Below, piece after piece: positions 27,176 to 37,292 of a stretch of DNA of 64,000 nt (position 1 is its first letter; every line of letters starts with the position of its first letter). The notes under the pieces are model-generated. The model did not search any database. It was not told the origin of the DNA and saw nothing but the letters and a program-made list of their open reading frames with translations. The translations under genes and the position numbers were made by a program. Where the stretch lies: positions 248,001 through 312,000 of the forward strand of contig JADJRT010000004.1 in the NCBI GenBank assembly GCA_016712035.1, in the 5' to 3' direction. Source of the DNA: Flammeovirgaceae bacterium (GTDB taxonomy: Bacteria > Bacteroidota > Bacteroidia > Cytophagales > Cyclobacteriaceae).

Positions 27176-28287
27176 TTAACGATAAAAAGAAGCGGGTCTG
27201 TCTTTCCACTGGTAACTTTTTATTTGAGCCAGTATACCCACAGAAATCACATATATGGGATAGAGTATCTGAAGCGCCAGAAAGGCCCGGATATCAAACT
27301 GCTGTTTAAAGGATTGAGCTATTTTCCACAAAAAGATTCCCTCCAAAACCAGTTTTATTCCGATTAGAATCATCAGTAATTGAGAGCCCGAAAAAGAAAA
27401 AGCAGCAACATCATTAACCAGGCTAGTTGAACTAACAAAATAAAGAACGCCAGTCCTTTAGCCAATAATGAATCATTTACTTTCCATTTGCCGGCCCAGC
27501 GAAGTCGTTGTTGAAAAAAATCACGAATCGAGGTAAGCGGTTGAGTCGAAACTACAGAATCAAAACTGCTAACCGCAGTAATGGACCCCGGGTATTTGTT
27601 TAGAATTTTTCGCATCAAAAATTCATCATCCCCGGAAGGGATTTGAAAATTACCCTGATACCCATTGACTTCATAGAAGGATTGTCTGATAAACGCAAGG
27701 CTTGCTCCATTGCACATGATGGGCAACTTCCAACCCAACATGGCCAGACCAATACCTATTACGCTAGTGAACTCCATGGCCTGAAGTTTTGAAAAAAAAG
27801 TTTTATCAGCTTGAATCCGTACGCACCCCACAACCATATGTGTACCCGGATTGAATGATCCGATCAAATCTTTTATCCAGTTTACAGGTACCTGACAATC
27901 AGCATCGGTGGTTAAAATAATTTCGCCCCTGGCTATTTCTATTGCTGTGGTCAATGCCTGTTTCTTACCTATGCCATGGGACTGTCGTGTTCCAATTTTC
28001 AGGTGCGGATATTTATCCATTAGTTTAGCAATAACCTCCGCAGTTCGATCTCGAGAATGATCGTCAATTAGAATCACCTCAAAATTTGTGAAGTCATAGT
28101 GCTGCTTAGCCAATGATTCAAGCAAGGCAGGTAATGTGTCCGCTTCATTACGAGCGGCTACTACAACAGACACAAAGGGTTGCACAGAAGAAACCTTTCG
28201 GGATTGGCCTATCCGTTGCCATCCTATTATCAGCAAAAGCAAGCCAACAAAATAAATACTAAAGATAACGACCAGATAAATCCACAT
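27176..28287 (-). CDS. Membrane-anchored family 2 glycosyltransferase (frameshifted near 27395)
   Basis: About 370 residues: an N-terminal membrane helix, then a GT2 domain with VSVVVAARNEADTLP, VILIDDHSRDRT, the DxD-type ILTTDADCQVP, GDDEFLM, and QQRLRWAGKW, and C-terminal helices. It resembles processive or exporting GT2 enzymes that build surface polysaccharide. A stop after FRALNY is bridged by adding one T to the TTTTT run near 27395, giving LFSGSQLLMILIGIKLVLEG and the remaining membrane helices. It is divergent from ruvC by 26 bp. Confidence 0.88.
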
Positions 28288-28313
28288 TGCCTCTTTCTCT
28301 GTAAGTTTGGGTT

Positions 28314-28889
28314 GTGAGCAAAGTTGAGAAAAAAGTAGTGACTGAAAAGATAATTCTTGGACTTGACCCCGGAACCAACGTAATGGGTTATGCGGTGATT
28401 ATCGTAAGGGCCAGTAAACTTTCCTTGATTCAATTTGGTGTAATCCAAATGGGTAAAACCGGAGCTCATGAATTGAAACTTAAAAAAATCTTTGATCGGG
28501 TACTTAGCCTGGTCGATGAGTTTCACCCTGATCAGGTAGCCCTGGAAGCTCCGTTCTTTGGCAAAAACGTTCAATCTATGTTAAAGCTTGGACGCGCACA
28601 AGGCGTTGCCATGTCGGCTGCGTTATATCGCGAAGTGCCAATAACCGAATACGCACCAAAAAAAGTAAAACAGTCAGTAACCGGTAATGGCAATGCTTCC
28701 AAAGAACAAGTGGCCAAAATGCTGATGCAGATTTTTAATCTTAAAGAAATTCCAAAATTGTTCGATGCTTCTGATGCGCTGGCAGTCGCTTTGTGCCACC
28801 ATTATCAAAACGGAGCTCTGAAAAGCAAGAGCAAGTCGTGGGATAGTTTTTTGAAGGATAATCCTGAGCGGTTAAAGTCATTAAAATAA
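28314..28889 (+). CDS. ruvC: Holliday junction resolvase RuvC
   Basis: 191 residues beginning with GTG. The structure-specific endonuclease cuts four-way junctions during recombination, with RuvAB. Catalytic acidic residues are visible: Asp in ILGLDPGTNVMG, Glu in VALEAPFFGKNVQS, and the closing DASDALAVALCHH. The core YAPKKVKQSVTGNGNASK segment is canonical. The C-terminal tail (KSKSKSWDSFLKDN) is slightly extended. ruvA and ruvB are elsewhere, and its neighbours are glycan genes, so the placement seems incidental. Confidence 0.96.
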   Translation: MSKVEKKVVTEKIILGLDPGTNVMGYAVIIVRASKLSLIQFGVIQMGKTGAHELKLKKIFDRVLSLVDEFHPDQVALEAPFFGKNVQSMLKLGRAQGVAMSAALYREVPITEYAPKKVKQSVTGNGNASKEQVAKMLMQIFNLKEIPKLFDASDALAVALCHHYQNGALKSKSKSWDSFLKDNPERLKSLK

Positions 28890-28906
28890 AATTATTCAAA
28901 CACAAC

Positions 28907-29446
28907 ATGTCATCAAACACTTATCAAATATCAAGCTCAAAGAAAAAACGATACGATAAAACGTGGAGTTTCATGCAGTCCTCCATCAATCAAAATGAAT
29001 CGATCCTTGATATTGGAACACCAAATCCATTTTCAGATCGCTTACAGAATCAGGGGCTTACCGTATACAACACAACCGGTTTAGATCTTGACGAGTCACC
29101 AGAATCAGTTAGAAAATATGATGCGGATATAACCACAGCTTTTGAAATCTTTGAACACTTACTAAATCCATTAGGCGTTTTAAAGGCCATAAAATCAGAA
29201 CGTCTATTTGCCAGCATTCCTTTATCGCTCTGGTTTGCAAAAGCTTATCGAAATAAGAATGATCGGTGGGATCAACATTTTCATGAGTTTGAAGACTGGC
29301 AGTTTGATTGGCTTCTTGAAAAAGGTGGCTGGGAGATCGTTCGAAGTGAAAAATGGACGAGTCCAACAAAAATCAATGGTATCCGTCCAATTCTGCGATT
29401 ATTTACTCCTCGCTACTACATTGTTGAAGCTCGAAGAAAGAAATGA
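28907..29446 (+). CDS. SAM-dependent methyltransferase-like protein
   Basis: 179 residues with a class I methyltransferase outline: ESILDIGTPNPFSDRLQNQG (SAM loop, degenerate GxGxG), GLDLDES (acidic end of strand 2), then TAFEIFEHLLNPLGVLKAI, the common EHL segment after motif III. It ends by overlapping the GT4 start by 4 bp, so it is coupled to glycan synthesis and may methylate a sugar or lipid carrier. The substrate is not determined. Confidence 0.72.
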   Translation: MSSNTYQISSSKKKRYDKTWSFMQSSINQNESILDIGTPNPFSDRLQNQGLTVYNTTGLDLDESPESVRKYDADITTAFEIFEHLLNPLGVLKAIKSERLFASIPLSLWFAKAYRNKNDRWDQHFHEFEDWQFDWLLEKGGWEIVRSEKWTSPTKINGIRPILRLFTPRYYIVEARRKK

Positions 29447-30590
29447 AAAAAATACTAATTCTTGCTTATAGCGATTTAAGGCATGATGCCAGAGTAGCAA
29501 GACAAGTTGACTTTTTATCAGAAGGCAATCAATTAACTATTGCTTGTTTTAACTCCCCCCCAGAGTGGACTCATGAAGTTCTTCATATTAAGAGAATTAG
29601 GCCCACGTATCTCGAAAAAGCAATTAGCTCTATTTTCCTATTGACTAATCAATTTGAATCGGCTTATAGCGTATTGTATGACTTCCCTAACTTCAGAAGT
29701 AAAATAAAAGACCGGGCATTTGATCTTATTGTTGCCAATGATATAGAGAGCTTACCCCTTGCATTTAAAATTAAAGGAAAGGAAAAAATACTTTTTGATG
29801 CCCATGAGTATGCACCCGGCACTTTGAAGATAAGCTCGTGTGGCGAATATTTTTTCAACGATTCAATAAATATCTTTGTAAAAAATATTTACCTCAGGTA
29901 GATAAGATGATTACTGTTGGAGAAGCATTAGCTAAAGAATATACCAAACACTATCCGGTAGATCCCATTGTAGTAACAAATGCTAACTATCTCTCAAATC
30001 ATGCGCCATCAAAAGTTGATCCTAATAAAATAAAATTGATTCATCATGGTGCTGCTAACCCATCGCGTCAATTAGAAATTATGATTGAGATGATGAATCA
30101 TTTGGATGAACGCTTTAGTCTTGATTTAATGCTATTAACGCCTTCTACGGCCAATAAAAAAACCCGTGACTATTTGACTACTTTAAAAAACATGATCAAG
30201 GATAAACCGAACATTAACATTATCCCCCCGGTTAAAAGCAGTGAAGTTGTTGTGTCTATTCATCACTATGATATTGGTATCTTTCTTCTTCCGCCAATAA
30301 ATTTTAACTATGCCAATACCCTTCCCAACAAGTTTTTTGATTTTGTGCAAGCAAGGCTTTGCATAGCCATTGGACCAACACCCGAAATGGCTGCGCTGGT
30401 CAATACCTATGATCTTGGGGTTGTAGCCGATGATTTTACTGCAATCTCTCTAGCAAAAAAGATAAATGCACTATCCAACTCGGATATAGCTAGATTTAAA
30501 GAGCAATCGAATAAAGCCGCAACCACATTATCAGCAGAGCAAAATAAAGTCCTTCTTAAAAATATTGTCACGAAACTTCTTAACGAGTAA
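29443..30590 (+). CDS. Glycosyltransferase family 4-like (frameshifted near 29818)
   Basis: About 382 residues. The N-terminal half (KKILILAYSDLRHDARVARQVDFL) is the acceptor domain, and DLIVANDIESLPLAF and LFDAHEYAP follow. The second half has KLIHHGAANPSRQLEIMIE and DIGIFLLPP with a closing LPNKFFDFVQARL, the donor-binding Glu/Asp region somewhat altered. The break is repaired by adding one C to CCC near 29818, giving APRHFEDKLVWRIFFQRFNK. It lies between the methyltransferase and the flippase in a three-gene surface-glycan set. Confidence 0.85.
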
Positions 30591-30591
30591 G

Positions 30592-32079
30592 ATGGGCATC
30601 GTTATCCGCCAAAGTATTTATTCTTCTATCATCTCCTACGCGGGTGTTGTGATTGGTTACATTAATCTACTCTACCTCTATCCGAAATTTCTTTCTACCG
30701 AGCAGATCGGGTTATTCCGAACTATTCAGGATGCCGCTATTCTGTTTTCTCCATGTGCCCAATTTGGTTTATCGCAAACCATCATTCGGTTCTACCCTCA
30801 ATTAGCTAGAGATAAAAAATCTTCGCACAGTTTTATCTCACTCATGAGCTTACTGGCTTTAGTTGGCTTTGCGCTTTTCTTTCTTTTGTTTAAAATTTTC
30901 GAATCGTCTTTGCTCGCATACTTTCAGGACAACGCCCCAGAAATTATTCAATATGCAAATCTGGTTCTTTGGTTAACACTCATTCTCGTGATGGTTGCTG
31001 TAATGGAAGCCTTCTCGCGTTCATTATTAAAAACAGTTGTTCCCAATCTGCTGCGCGAGGTAATGGCGCGTTTGTTTCTCTCCGTTCTTGTGCTACTCTA
31101 TTTTACTGAAACAATTTCCTTTGATCAGTTTATTCTTGGATCGGTAATCAGTTATCTTATTTGGTTATTGATTTTGATGTTTTATTTGTGGCAACAGGGT
31201 GAATTATCTCTTCAAACAAATTTCAATTCCCTTGATCAAAAAAAACTACCTGAATTAGTAAAATATAGTCTGTTGAGTTTTGCCGGCATGGCAGGACTTA
31301 TTCTCATTGGCAAGATCGATAGCATGATGGTTTCGGCAATGATCGGCTTTAGTGCCAACGCCATTTATACCACCGCCTTTTATATGGCGACCGTCATTGA
31401 AATCCCGAAGCGGGCCTTAAGTCAGATCGCGATGCCCTTAATTTCGCGAGCCTTCGAACGAAACGACATTAAAGAAGTGGCTTCGCTCTATCGCAAAACA
31501 TCCATCAATCAATTAATTATAGGTTCTCTTTTGCTTATCGGAGTCTGGATCAATCTGGATAGCCTGTTTGCTTTAATGCCGAAGGGCGAAGTATTTGCGG
31601 TGGGCAAATGGGTTGTTATCATTGTCGGGGCAGGAAAATTAGTCGATATGCTCTTTGGACCAAGCAGTGAGATTATTGTACTTTCTAAATATTTTAAATT
31701 CAATATTGTGTTGATTTTGATTTTAGCGGTATTGATAGTGGTGTCCAACAACTTGTTAATTCCTCGCTATGGCATTGTGGGAGCCGCGTGGGGCGCAGCA
31801 TTTGCTTTAGTTTCTTTCAATGCAATCAAGTACTTGTTTATCTATTCGAAGTATAAAATTCAACCCTTCGATATCAATACCTTAAAAGTACTTATCATTG
31901 CTTCCATCGTGTTGACTGCCAACTATTTTTCTTACCGATCAGATTCTATCATGCTGGATATTCTCTGGCTCTCGGCACTAACAACCTTGCTCTATAGCGG
32001 TCTGATTCTGATAACAAAAGTTTCATCTGAAGCCAATGAATTGTATAATAGGGGCCTTCGTATACTACGCGGACCCTAG
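30592..32079 (+). CDS. Polysaccharide flippase (Wzx/MOP superfamily)
   Basis: About 495 residues with 12-14 hydrophobic helices, typical of lipid-linked oligosaccharide flippases. The N-terminus MGIVIRQSIYSSIISYAGVV and the loop YPKFLSTEQIGLFRTIQDAA are characteristic, as is SQIAMPLISRAF. I choose ATG 30592, immediately after the GT4 stop, over an in-frame upstream start inside GT4. It moves a glycan unit from the cytoplasmic to the periplasmic face; a polymerase and ligase are not seen in the window. Confidence 0.9.
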   Translation: MGIVIRQSIYSSIISYAGVVIGYINLLYLYPKFLSTEQIGLFRTIQDAAILFSPCAQFGLSQTIIRFYPQLARDKKSSHSFISLMSLLALVGFALFFLLFKIFESSLLAYFQDNAPEIIQYANLVLWLTLILVMVAVMEAFSRSLLKTVVPNLLREVMARLFLSVLVLLYFTETISFDQFILGSVISYLIWLLILMFYLWQQGELSLQTNFNSLDQKKLPELVKYSLLSFAGMAGLILIGKIDSMMVSAMIGFSANAIYTTAFYMATVIEIPKRALSQIAMPLISRAFERNDIKEVASLYRKTSINQLIIGSLLLIGVWINLDSLFALMPKGEVFAVGKWVVIIVGAGKLVDMLFGPSSEIIVLSKYFKFNIVLILILAVLIVVSNNLLIPRYGIVGAAWGAAFALVSFNAIKYLFIYSKYKIQPFDINTLKVLIIASIVLTANYFSYRSDSIMLDILWLSALTTLLYSGLILITKVSSEANELYNRGLRILRGP

Positions 32080-32314
32080 CGCCTACGCTACAGTCATTCT
32101 ACTTCTCGCTATCGAATTTGATAAATAAAAGGATTGGATCGTCAAAATTTTTGAGCACCTAAAACTCAAAATAAATTTTCAAAAGGCTGGTTTCATTTAC
32201 TAAAGCTGGAGAATAAACAATCAAATTTACAAATCATGTAGCCTTCTATCGGTTAGGTGCTTACTGGGAGATTCAGCCTTCCCATTCTATTTCAAAAAAA
32301 CTTAAACTAAAAAC

Positions 32315-32438
32315 ATGATCAGATTAGCCCTTGCGGTCGGATTTCTGGCCGTATTCGGAATAGTAGCCTAGCCATTGTCATGCTGCTCGTCCAACACTTT
32401 AATAAAAAGATAACCAAGACAAAAACTCAAACTCCTGA
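32315..32438 (+). CDS. Possible small membrane protein, about 40 aa, disrupted
   Basis: An ATG at 32315 begins MIRLALAVGFLAVFGIVA and meets TAG after 18 codons. Adding one T near 32370 continues the hydrophobic stretch into LAIVMLLVQHFNKKI, and one more A near 32425 gives a stop just before the SPFH start. Both edits are homopolymer-type, like others in this window. It may be a small one-helix partner of the SPFH protein. The call is speculative. The preceding 235 bp (32080-32314) show no gene. Confidence 0.35.
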
Positions 32439-32442
32439 TAAA

Positions 32443-33678
32443 ATGAATCCCTTACTAAACAAAAAAGCCATCGCAATTGGCGTGGTCTCAGTTCTTGCAC
32501 TTATTTTCTTTTCCATCGTTAATCCATTTTCATGGAATGACGCGGGTAATCGGACCGTAGTGGAGCGAACAACCGGTGAACAAATTGTGCAGTTTGCACC
32601 CGGAATTTTTTATGCCGGTTTCTTTGCTAAAGAAAAGGAATGGCCTAACCAGATATCTGTAACCTATCAAGAAGTTACTGCTCAACTAGAGTTGGAAGAC
32701 AATGGTATTGAAGTAGGTCAGATTATGATCCGCTTTAGCGATGCTACCACCGCTGATGTCCGCGGAATCACCCAGTTTATTTTACCGTCTGATGAAAAAG
32801 AAATGATTCTTATCCACAATACACATCGTACACCCCAGTCGCTCGTTGTGAAAAGGTTGGCGCCCTATACCAAAGAGTGTTTACAGTCATCGGCTCAACT
32901 TATGAGTAGTGAAAAACACTATGGCGGTGGTCGGGCCCAAATGGCTCAGGATTTTTTAGATCAATTAAAGGAAGGTGTTTATTTGTTGAAGACCGAAGAA
33001 AATTTAGTCTTCGATTCGATGGAAATGGAAAAGAAGCGTGTGTATCAAACCGAAGTTCAGTTCGATAAAAAGACCATGTTACCAAAACGTAAACTTTCGT
33101 CTATAAAGGAATATGGAATTACCGTTGCCGATGCCGCCATCACCGATGTAGATTATGAAAATAAGGTAGACGAGAAGTTGGTAAAGATTATTGATGCTGT
33201 CACAAAATCATCAATTTCAAAACAAGAATTGATGACTGCGCAGCAACAAACACTAACGGCTAAAGCTAAAGGGGAACAGGCGCTAGTCGAAATTGAGTAT
33301 CAGCAAAAACAAGATCAGACCAAGCAAGTTGTAGAAGCACAAACCAAAGTAAAGGTGGCTGAACAGGATAAGCTGCAGCAAAAGATTGCCTACGAAGGTG
33401 CCATCCTGGAAGCTAAGAAAATAAAAGAGTTGGCTGACGCGAATGCCTATGCCCGTCAACGCATCATGCAAGCCGATGGAGCGTTAGAGATGAAATTAAA
33501 CGCCCAAGTTGAAGTTCAAAAAGTTTGGGCCGATGCCTTTAGTAAATATACGGGAGCAGTAGTTCCGCAAATTCAAACAGGCGGAGGCACTACGGGTAAT
33601 GGCGCCCTTAACTTCATGGATATAATGACCGCTAAAACCGCTAAGGATTTTGCGTTAGACATGAAGGTTAAGAATTAA
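32443..33678 (+). CDS. SPFH/band 7 domain membrane protein
   Basis: 411 residues. Residues 8-30 form an N-terminal membrane anchor (AIAIGVVSVLALIFFSIV), followed by a band 7 domain and a long coiled coil rich in Q, K and E (about 250-370), ending in a glycine-rich tail (TGGGTTGNG). Such proteins make large oligomeric cages or microdomain scaffolds, often controlling proteases or membrane order. No NfeD-like or FtsH gene is adjacent. ATG at 32443 is chosen because the anchor follows directly. A strong terminator follows. Confidence 0.87.
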   Translation: MNPLLNKKAIAIGVVSVLALIFFSIVNPFSWNDAGNRTVVERTTGEQIVQFAPGIFYAGFFAKEKEWPNQISVTYQEVTAQLELEDNGIEVGQIMIRFSDATTADVRGITQFILPSDEKEMILIHNTHRTPQSLVVKRLAPYTKECLQSSAQLMSSEKHYGGGRAQMAQDFLDQLKEGVYLLKTEENLVFDSMEMEKKRVYQTEVQFDKKTMLPKRKLSSIKEYGITVADAAITDVDYENKVDEKLVKIIDAVTKSSISKQELMTAQQQTLTAKAKGEQALVEIEYQQKQDQTKQVVEAQTKVKVAEQDKLQQKIAYEGAILEAKKIKELADANAYARQRIMQADGALEMKLNAQVEVQKVWADAFSKYTGAVVPQIQTGGGTTGNGALNFMDIMTAKTAKDFALDMKVKN

Positions 33679-33695
33679 AAAGTATTAGATGTAGG

Positions 33696-33732
33696 AAAAA
33701 AGAGCGGAAGTGATTCCGCTCTTTTTGTTTTT
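33696..33732 (+). terminator. Intrinsic terminator after the SPFH gene
   Basis: GAGCGGAA and TTCCGCTC form an 8-bp stem around GTGA, extended by flanking A-T pairs and followed by TTTTTGTTTTT. It starts 18 bp after the stop codon. Confidence 0.88.
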
Positions 33733-33793
33733 ACATTGAACTGATGGCGGAGTCTTAATAAGTTGCTACCTTAACACAGCCAAAATTCAGATT

Positions 33794-34666
33794 ATGAAAA
33801 AACTATTATTTCTCCTGCTTAGTATTTCTACTCTTTCATTCGCTCAACCAAAGCCCGTTAAAATTTTCATTTCGGTGGATATGGAGGGTATTGGGGGTAT
33901 TGGCACCCCGGCCATGGTAAGCAGCAGCGGAAAAGATTATGCGACTGGGAGAAAACTAATGACGGAAGAAGTGAATACGGTGGTAAAAGCAATTTTCCAG
34001 ACGGGGCCAGCCACTATCTTGGTCAATGATAGTCATGGTGACATGCAAAACTTACTGCATACAGAACTTGATCCTCGCGTTGAATACATTCAAAGTAATA
34101 TCAAACCGCTGGGCATGGTTCAAGGACTTGATGCAAGCTTTGATGGGGTGATCTTTATCGGCTATCATGCTATGGCTGGTGCAGAAAATGGCTTTTTAGC
34201 GCATACAGGTTCAGGTGTAGTAAAGGGACTTTGGCTTAATGGTACTGAAGTTGGCGAAGGTGGTTTGAATACATTTTTCGCGGGATCTATCGGTGTGCCT
34301 GTTATTTTAACAAAGTGGTGATAGAACTTTCTCAGAGAGATTAAAAAAATAACAGCTACCCGAACGGTAATCACCAAAGAAGCCATTGGCACCAGTGCCG
34401 CTAAACTTCTTCACCCCGATGTTGTAAATAAAGAATTACAGACGCAAACATTAGCCGCAATTAAAGATTTAAAAAATGCAAAGCCCTTAGCTGTAAAAGA
34501 CCCTATTGAATTTACGCTTAAAGTGGACTCCCCCACCCGGGCCGATGTTGCTATGGGAATACCAGGTATAAAACGAGTTGATGGGTACACCATATCATAC
34601 CAAGCAAAAAATATGGATGAGGCTTATCGCTTGATAAGGATAGTTTATAAATATCTTTCATGGTAA
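33794..34666 (+). CDS. M55 family D-aminopeptidase (DppA-like), exported; two compensating indels
   Basis: About 290 residues with an N-terminal signal peptide (KKLLFLLLSISTLSFAQ). M55 enzymes are zinc D-aminopeptidases. Metal ligands are clear: SVDMEGIGG, NDSHGDMQN, and IGYHAMAG, followed by LNGTEVGEGGLN. A TGA at 34319 interrupts the frame. Removing an A from ACAAAGTGG gives VILTSGDRTF, and adding an A to the run near 34345 returns to the original frame, which then stays open to TAA at 34664-34666. The two errors cancel. Export suggests a role in scavenging D-amino acid peptides from the wall or surroundings. Confidence 0.87.
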
Positions 34667-34699
34667 TTTATCTGTCCTTAAATAACATTTAGGATAGAA

Positions 34700-35918
34700 A
34701 TGAAAATAGCAATATTAACACTTGGAACCAGAGGAGACGTTCAGCCTTATGCCGTTCTGGGGCAAGCCTTAAAAAAACGTGGGCATAGTGTTGTGCTATC
34801 TACTGCAAAGAATTTTCAAAATCTGGTTGAGTCATATGGATTGAACTTTATTCCTGTTGAGGCCGACTTTCAGTCTTTACTAACTTCTGAGGAAGGAAAG
34901 AAAATTCGGAAAAATCCATTCTTAGCAAAAAAACAATTGAGCAAGTTCGTTTATCCAATGTTGGAAGATGCCTTCGCTAAGTTTTATGAATTGGCGAAGC
35001 AAAGTGATAAAGTCTTATTTCACGCCAAGACAATGGCAGACACCTTCGCTGATCAGTTTCCTGAAAAGATGATCAAAGCAGATGTGGTTCCTGCCAGTCA
35101 GCCAACAAAAGAATTTGCAAATCCTGTTTTCAGTGCTCTCTCGTTGCCTTCATTTCTAAATAAGCTTACCTATAAATTAACTGAGTTAGGATTGAAAATG
35201 TGGACAAAGCCAGTTAATGACTTCAGAATAAAGGCTGGGCTTCCAGCCCAATTCAAGAAACCAGACTTGCCTTCCATTTATGGAGTAAGTGAATATCTAT
35301 TAAAAAACCAATTGACTTCCCGGCTAATAGTTTTTTACTGGTTTTTGGGTTGATGAATCAAATGCCGAATTAGACAATAACATTATAGAATTTCTTGCCA
35401 ATGGTGATGCTCCACTCTTAATTACCTTTGGCAGCATGCCCTTCGACAGTCAACTAAACCTGATTGACCTTGTGAACGCTGTAAATAAAGAGTTAAACAC
35501 AAGGATTATTTTGGTAAAGGGTTGGGGGCTTTCAAATGTTGAACAGCTGAGTAGCAACCCAAATATTAAAGTAGTGGATCATGTGCCTTACGATAAACTC
35601 TTTCCGTTAGTAAAGGCAATTATTCATCATGGTGGCATAGGAACAATAGCCGCTTGTTTAAAAGCAGGTAAGCCGTTTTTAACGTGTCCGGTATTACACC
35701 CATTAGGTGATCAACATTTTTGGGGAACACTTGCATTTCAAAAAGGTGTAGGCTTAGAACCACTACCACTCAAAAAAGTTACAAAAGAAAAATTCATTGA
35801 GAGTATCAGGAAGCTTTTGAGCGATAGCAATCTTTATCTGAATGCAAAAAAAATTAGCGAGCAGCTTTCAAATGAAAATGGGTTGGCAAAAGCAATCGAG
35901 ATTATTGAAAAAATCTAA
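34700..35918 (+). CDS. UDP-glycosyltransferase, GT1/MGT-like (frameshifted near 35303 and 35335)
   Basis: About 406 residues. N-terminal ILTLGTRGDVQPYAVLGQAL is the hallmark of the GT1 group that includes sterol and macrolide glucosyltransferases. The C-terminal part has PLLITFGSMP and IHHGGIGTIAACLKAGKPF with LGDQHFWG, the donor-binding (PSPG-like) signature. Two breaks lie in the middle: one A missing from the A-run near 35303 and one T missing from GTTTTTTAC near 35335. Acceptor unknown; lipid or secondary metabolite glycosylation is plausible. Confidence 0.88.
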
Positions 35919-35937
35919 GTTTCAAAGGGCAACCTAC

Positions 35938-37236
35938 TTATAACTCTTCAAGTACCTCTATCAACTTGTATGTCAAATGTTTTCTCGAATACTTATCGAT
36001 TGCCGATGAGTTTATAGTAATTCCTTCTTTCCAATTTTGATAATAAGAAAGTAGCGCAGCTTTAATTCCGGCTGTATCCGTTCTCTCTACAATCACTCCT
36101 GCTTTAGTTTGATTGAGAATTTCAGCGGCATCACCATTTACCGGGCCAATACCTAAAATTGGTTTACCGGAAGCGAGATACTCAAAGAATTTCCCTGGCA
36201 AGTTACCTGGAGCTATAGCGGTATGAGCCAACACCAACAATTGCAAATCGGTAGAACCATAACCGGCCACTACCTGCGCATGAGGAATCTGATCCAGAAA
36301 CTTCACAACCCGTAAAAGGTTTGAATCAGAACTAACATAGTTCTTAAAAGCTGAGTTTACTTTTCCAATAAATTCAATACTAACCTGTTGGGCAAAATCT
36401 GCATTTGACGCACACAACACTTTGATTGCCTCCACAACGGGTCGTGGATCACGCAATTCATCCACAACTCCAATATGCCGAATGGTAAACTTTGAGGTCT
36501 TGATATTTTCGATACCCACAAAATCCTCTGCGTCAAACCCATTCGTAATCAAATCAACTTTTCTACCGCTTAAAACTTGTAGCCGATCGACATGATAGGG
36601 TGCTATGGTAATAACCCTATCGGCATTCGTAAGCACTTGTCGCTCTAAAGTCTGATGACGTTTCCGCGCAAGCGAAGTAAGAGACAGCGTATCCAATAAA
36701 TCCCATTCACTCCACGGATCGCGAAAGTCGGCAATCCAATGCAGCGATGGATTCTTTCTTTTCAACCGGAGTCCGATCAAATGAACACTGTGTGGCGGAC
36801 CCGTAGTAATTATTTTTTCAATATTATTTCTTTGAATGAAGTCAGTTAGATAGTTAACCGTAGGCTTTACCCAAAACACACGGGCATCGGGAATAAAAAA
36901 ATTACCCCGAATCCATGAGCTAACGGACTGAAAGATGGATTTCTTTCCGGTAGAAATAAAATCAGTTTGCTGCAGATTTTTTTCACCCAATAGTGAAGAT
37001 GCTTTAGAGAAGATTTGATACGGCTCCCAAATGGGAAACCGAATTACCTCAACGGATTCAGGAACATCAGACTGCAACGATTTATCCTCTATGGTGAACG
37101 ATGGATTTTCAGGAGTAAACACATAAGGCTCCCATCCTGAACGGACTAAATATTTTACAAACTTCAGCCAGCGCTGTACCCCGCTTCCACCACTCGGTGG
37201 CCAATAGTATGTAATAACTAAAACCTTTTTATTCAT
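35938..37236 (-). CDS. Glycosyltransferase family 4
   Basis: 432 residues and intact. VITYYWPPSGGSGVQRWLKF opens the acceptor domain; ITTGPPHSVHLIGL and WIADFRDPWSEWD follow, then VITIAPYHVDRL and the donor domain with TAIAPGNLPGKFFEYLASG, the conserved E-x7-E-like site. It resembles enzymes that add sugars to lipopolysaccharide or exopolysaccharide. It stands alone, leftward, 56 bp past the miaA stop. Sugar unknown. Confidence 0.88.
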   Translation of the reverse strand: MNKKVLVITYYWPPSGGSGVQRWLKFVKYLVRSGWEPYVFTPENPSFTIEDKSLQSDVPESVEVIRFPIWEPYQIFSKASSLLGEKNLQQTDFISTGKKSIFQSVSSWIRGNFFIPDARVFWVKPTVNYLTDFIQRNNIEKIITTGPPHSVHLIGLRLKRKNPSLHWIADFRDPWSEWDLLDTLSLTSLARKRHQTLERQVLTNADRVITIAPYHVDRLQVLSGRKVDLITNGFDAEDFVGIENIKTSKFTIRHIGVVDELRDPRPVVEAIKVLCASNADFAQQVSIEFIGKVNSAFKNYVSSDSNLLRVVKFLDQIPHAQVVAGYGSTDLQLLVLAHTAIAPGNLPGKFFEYLASGKPILGIGPVNGDAAEILNQTKAGVIVERTDTAGIKAALLSYYQNWKEGITINSSAIDKYSRKHLTYKLIEVLEEL

Positions 37237-37292
37237 TCAACCCTGTTAACAAACCATACCTATCAACCAACAAAATTATCAATTGTCCCTTA

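Noticed and set aside
27176..32079. Complete capsule or O-antigen locus
   Set aside because: Only two transferases, one methyltransferase and one flippase are visible; polymerase, ligase and export genes are missing.
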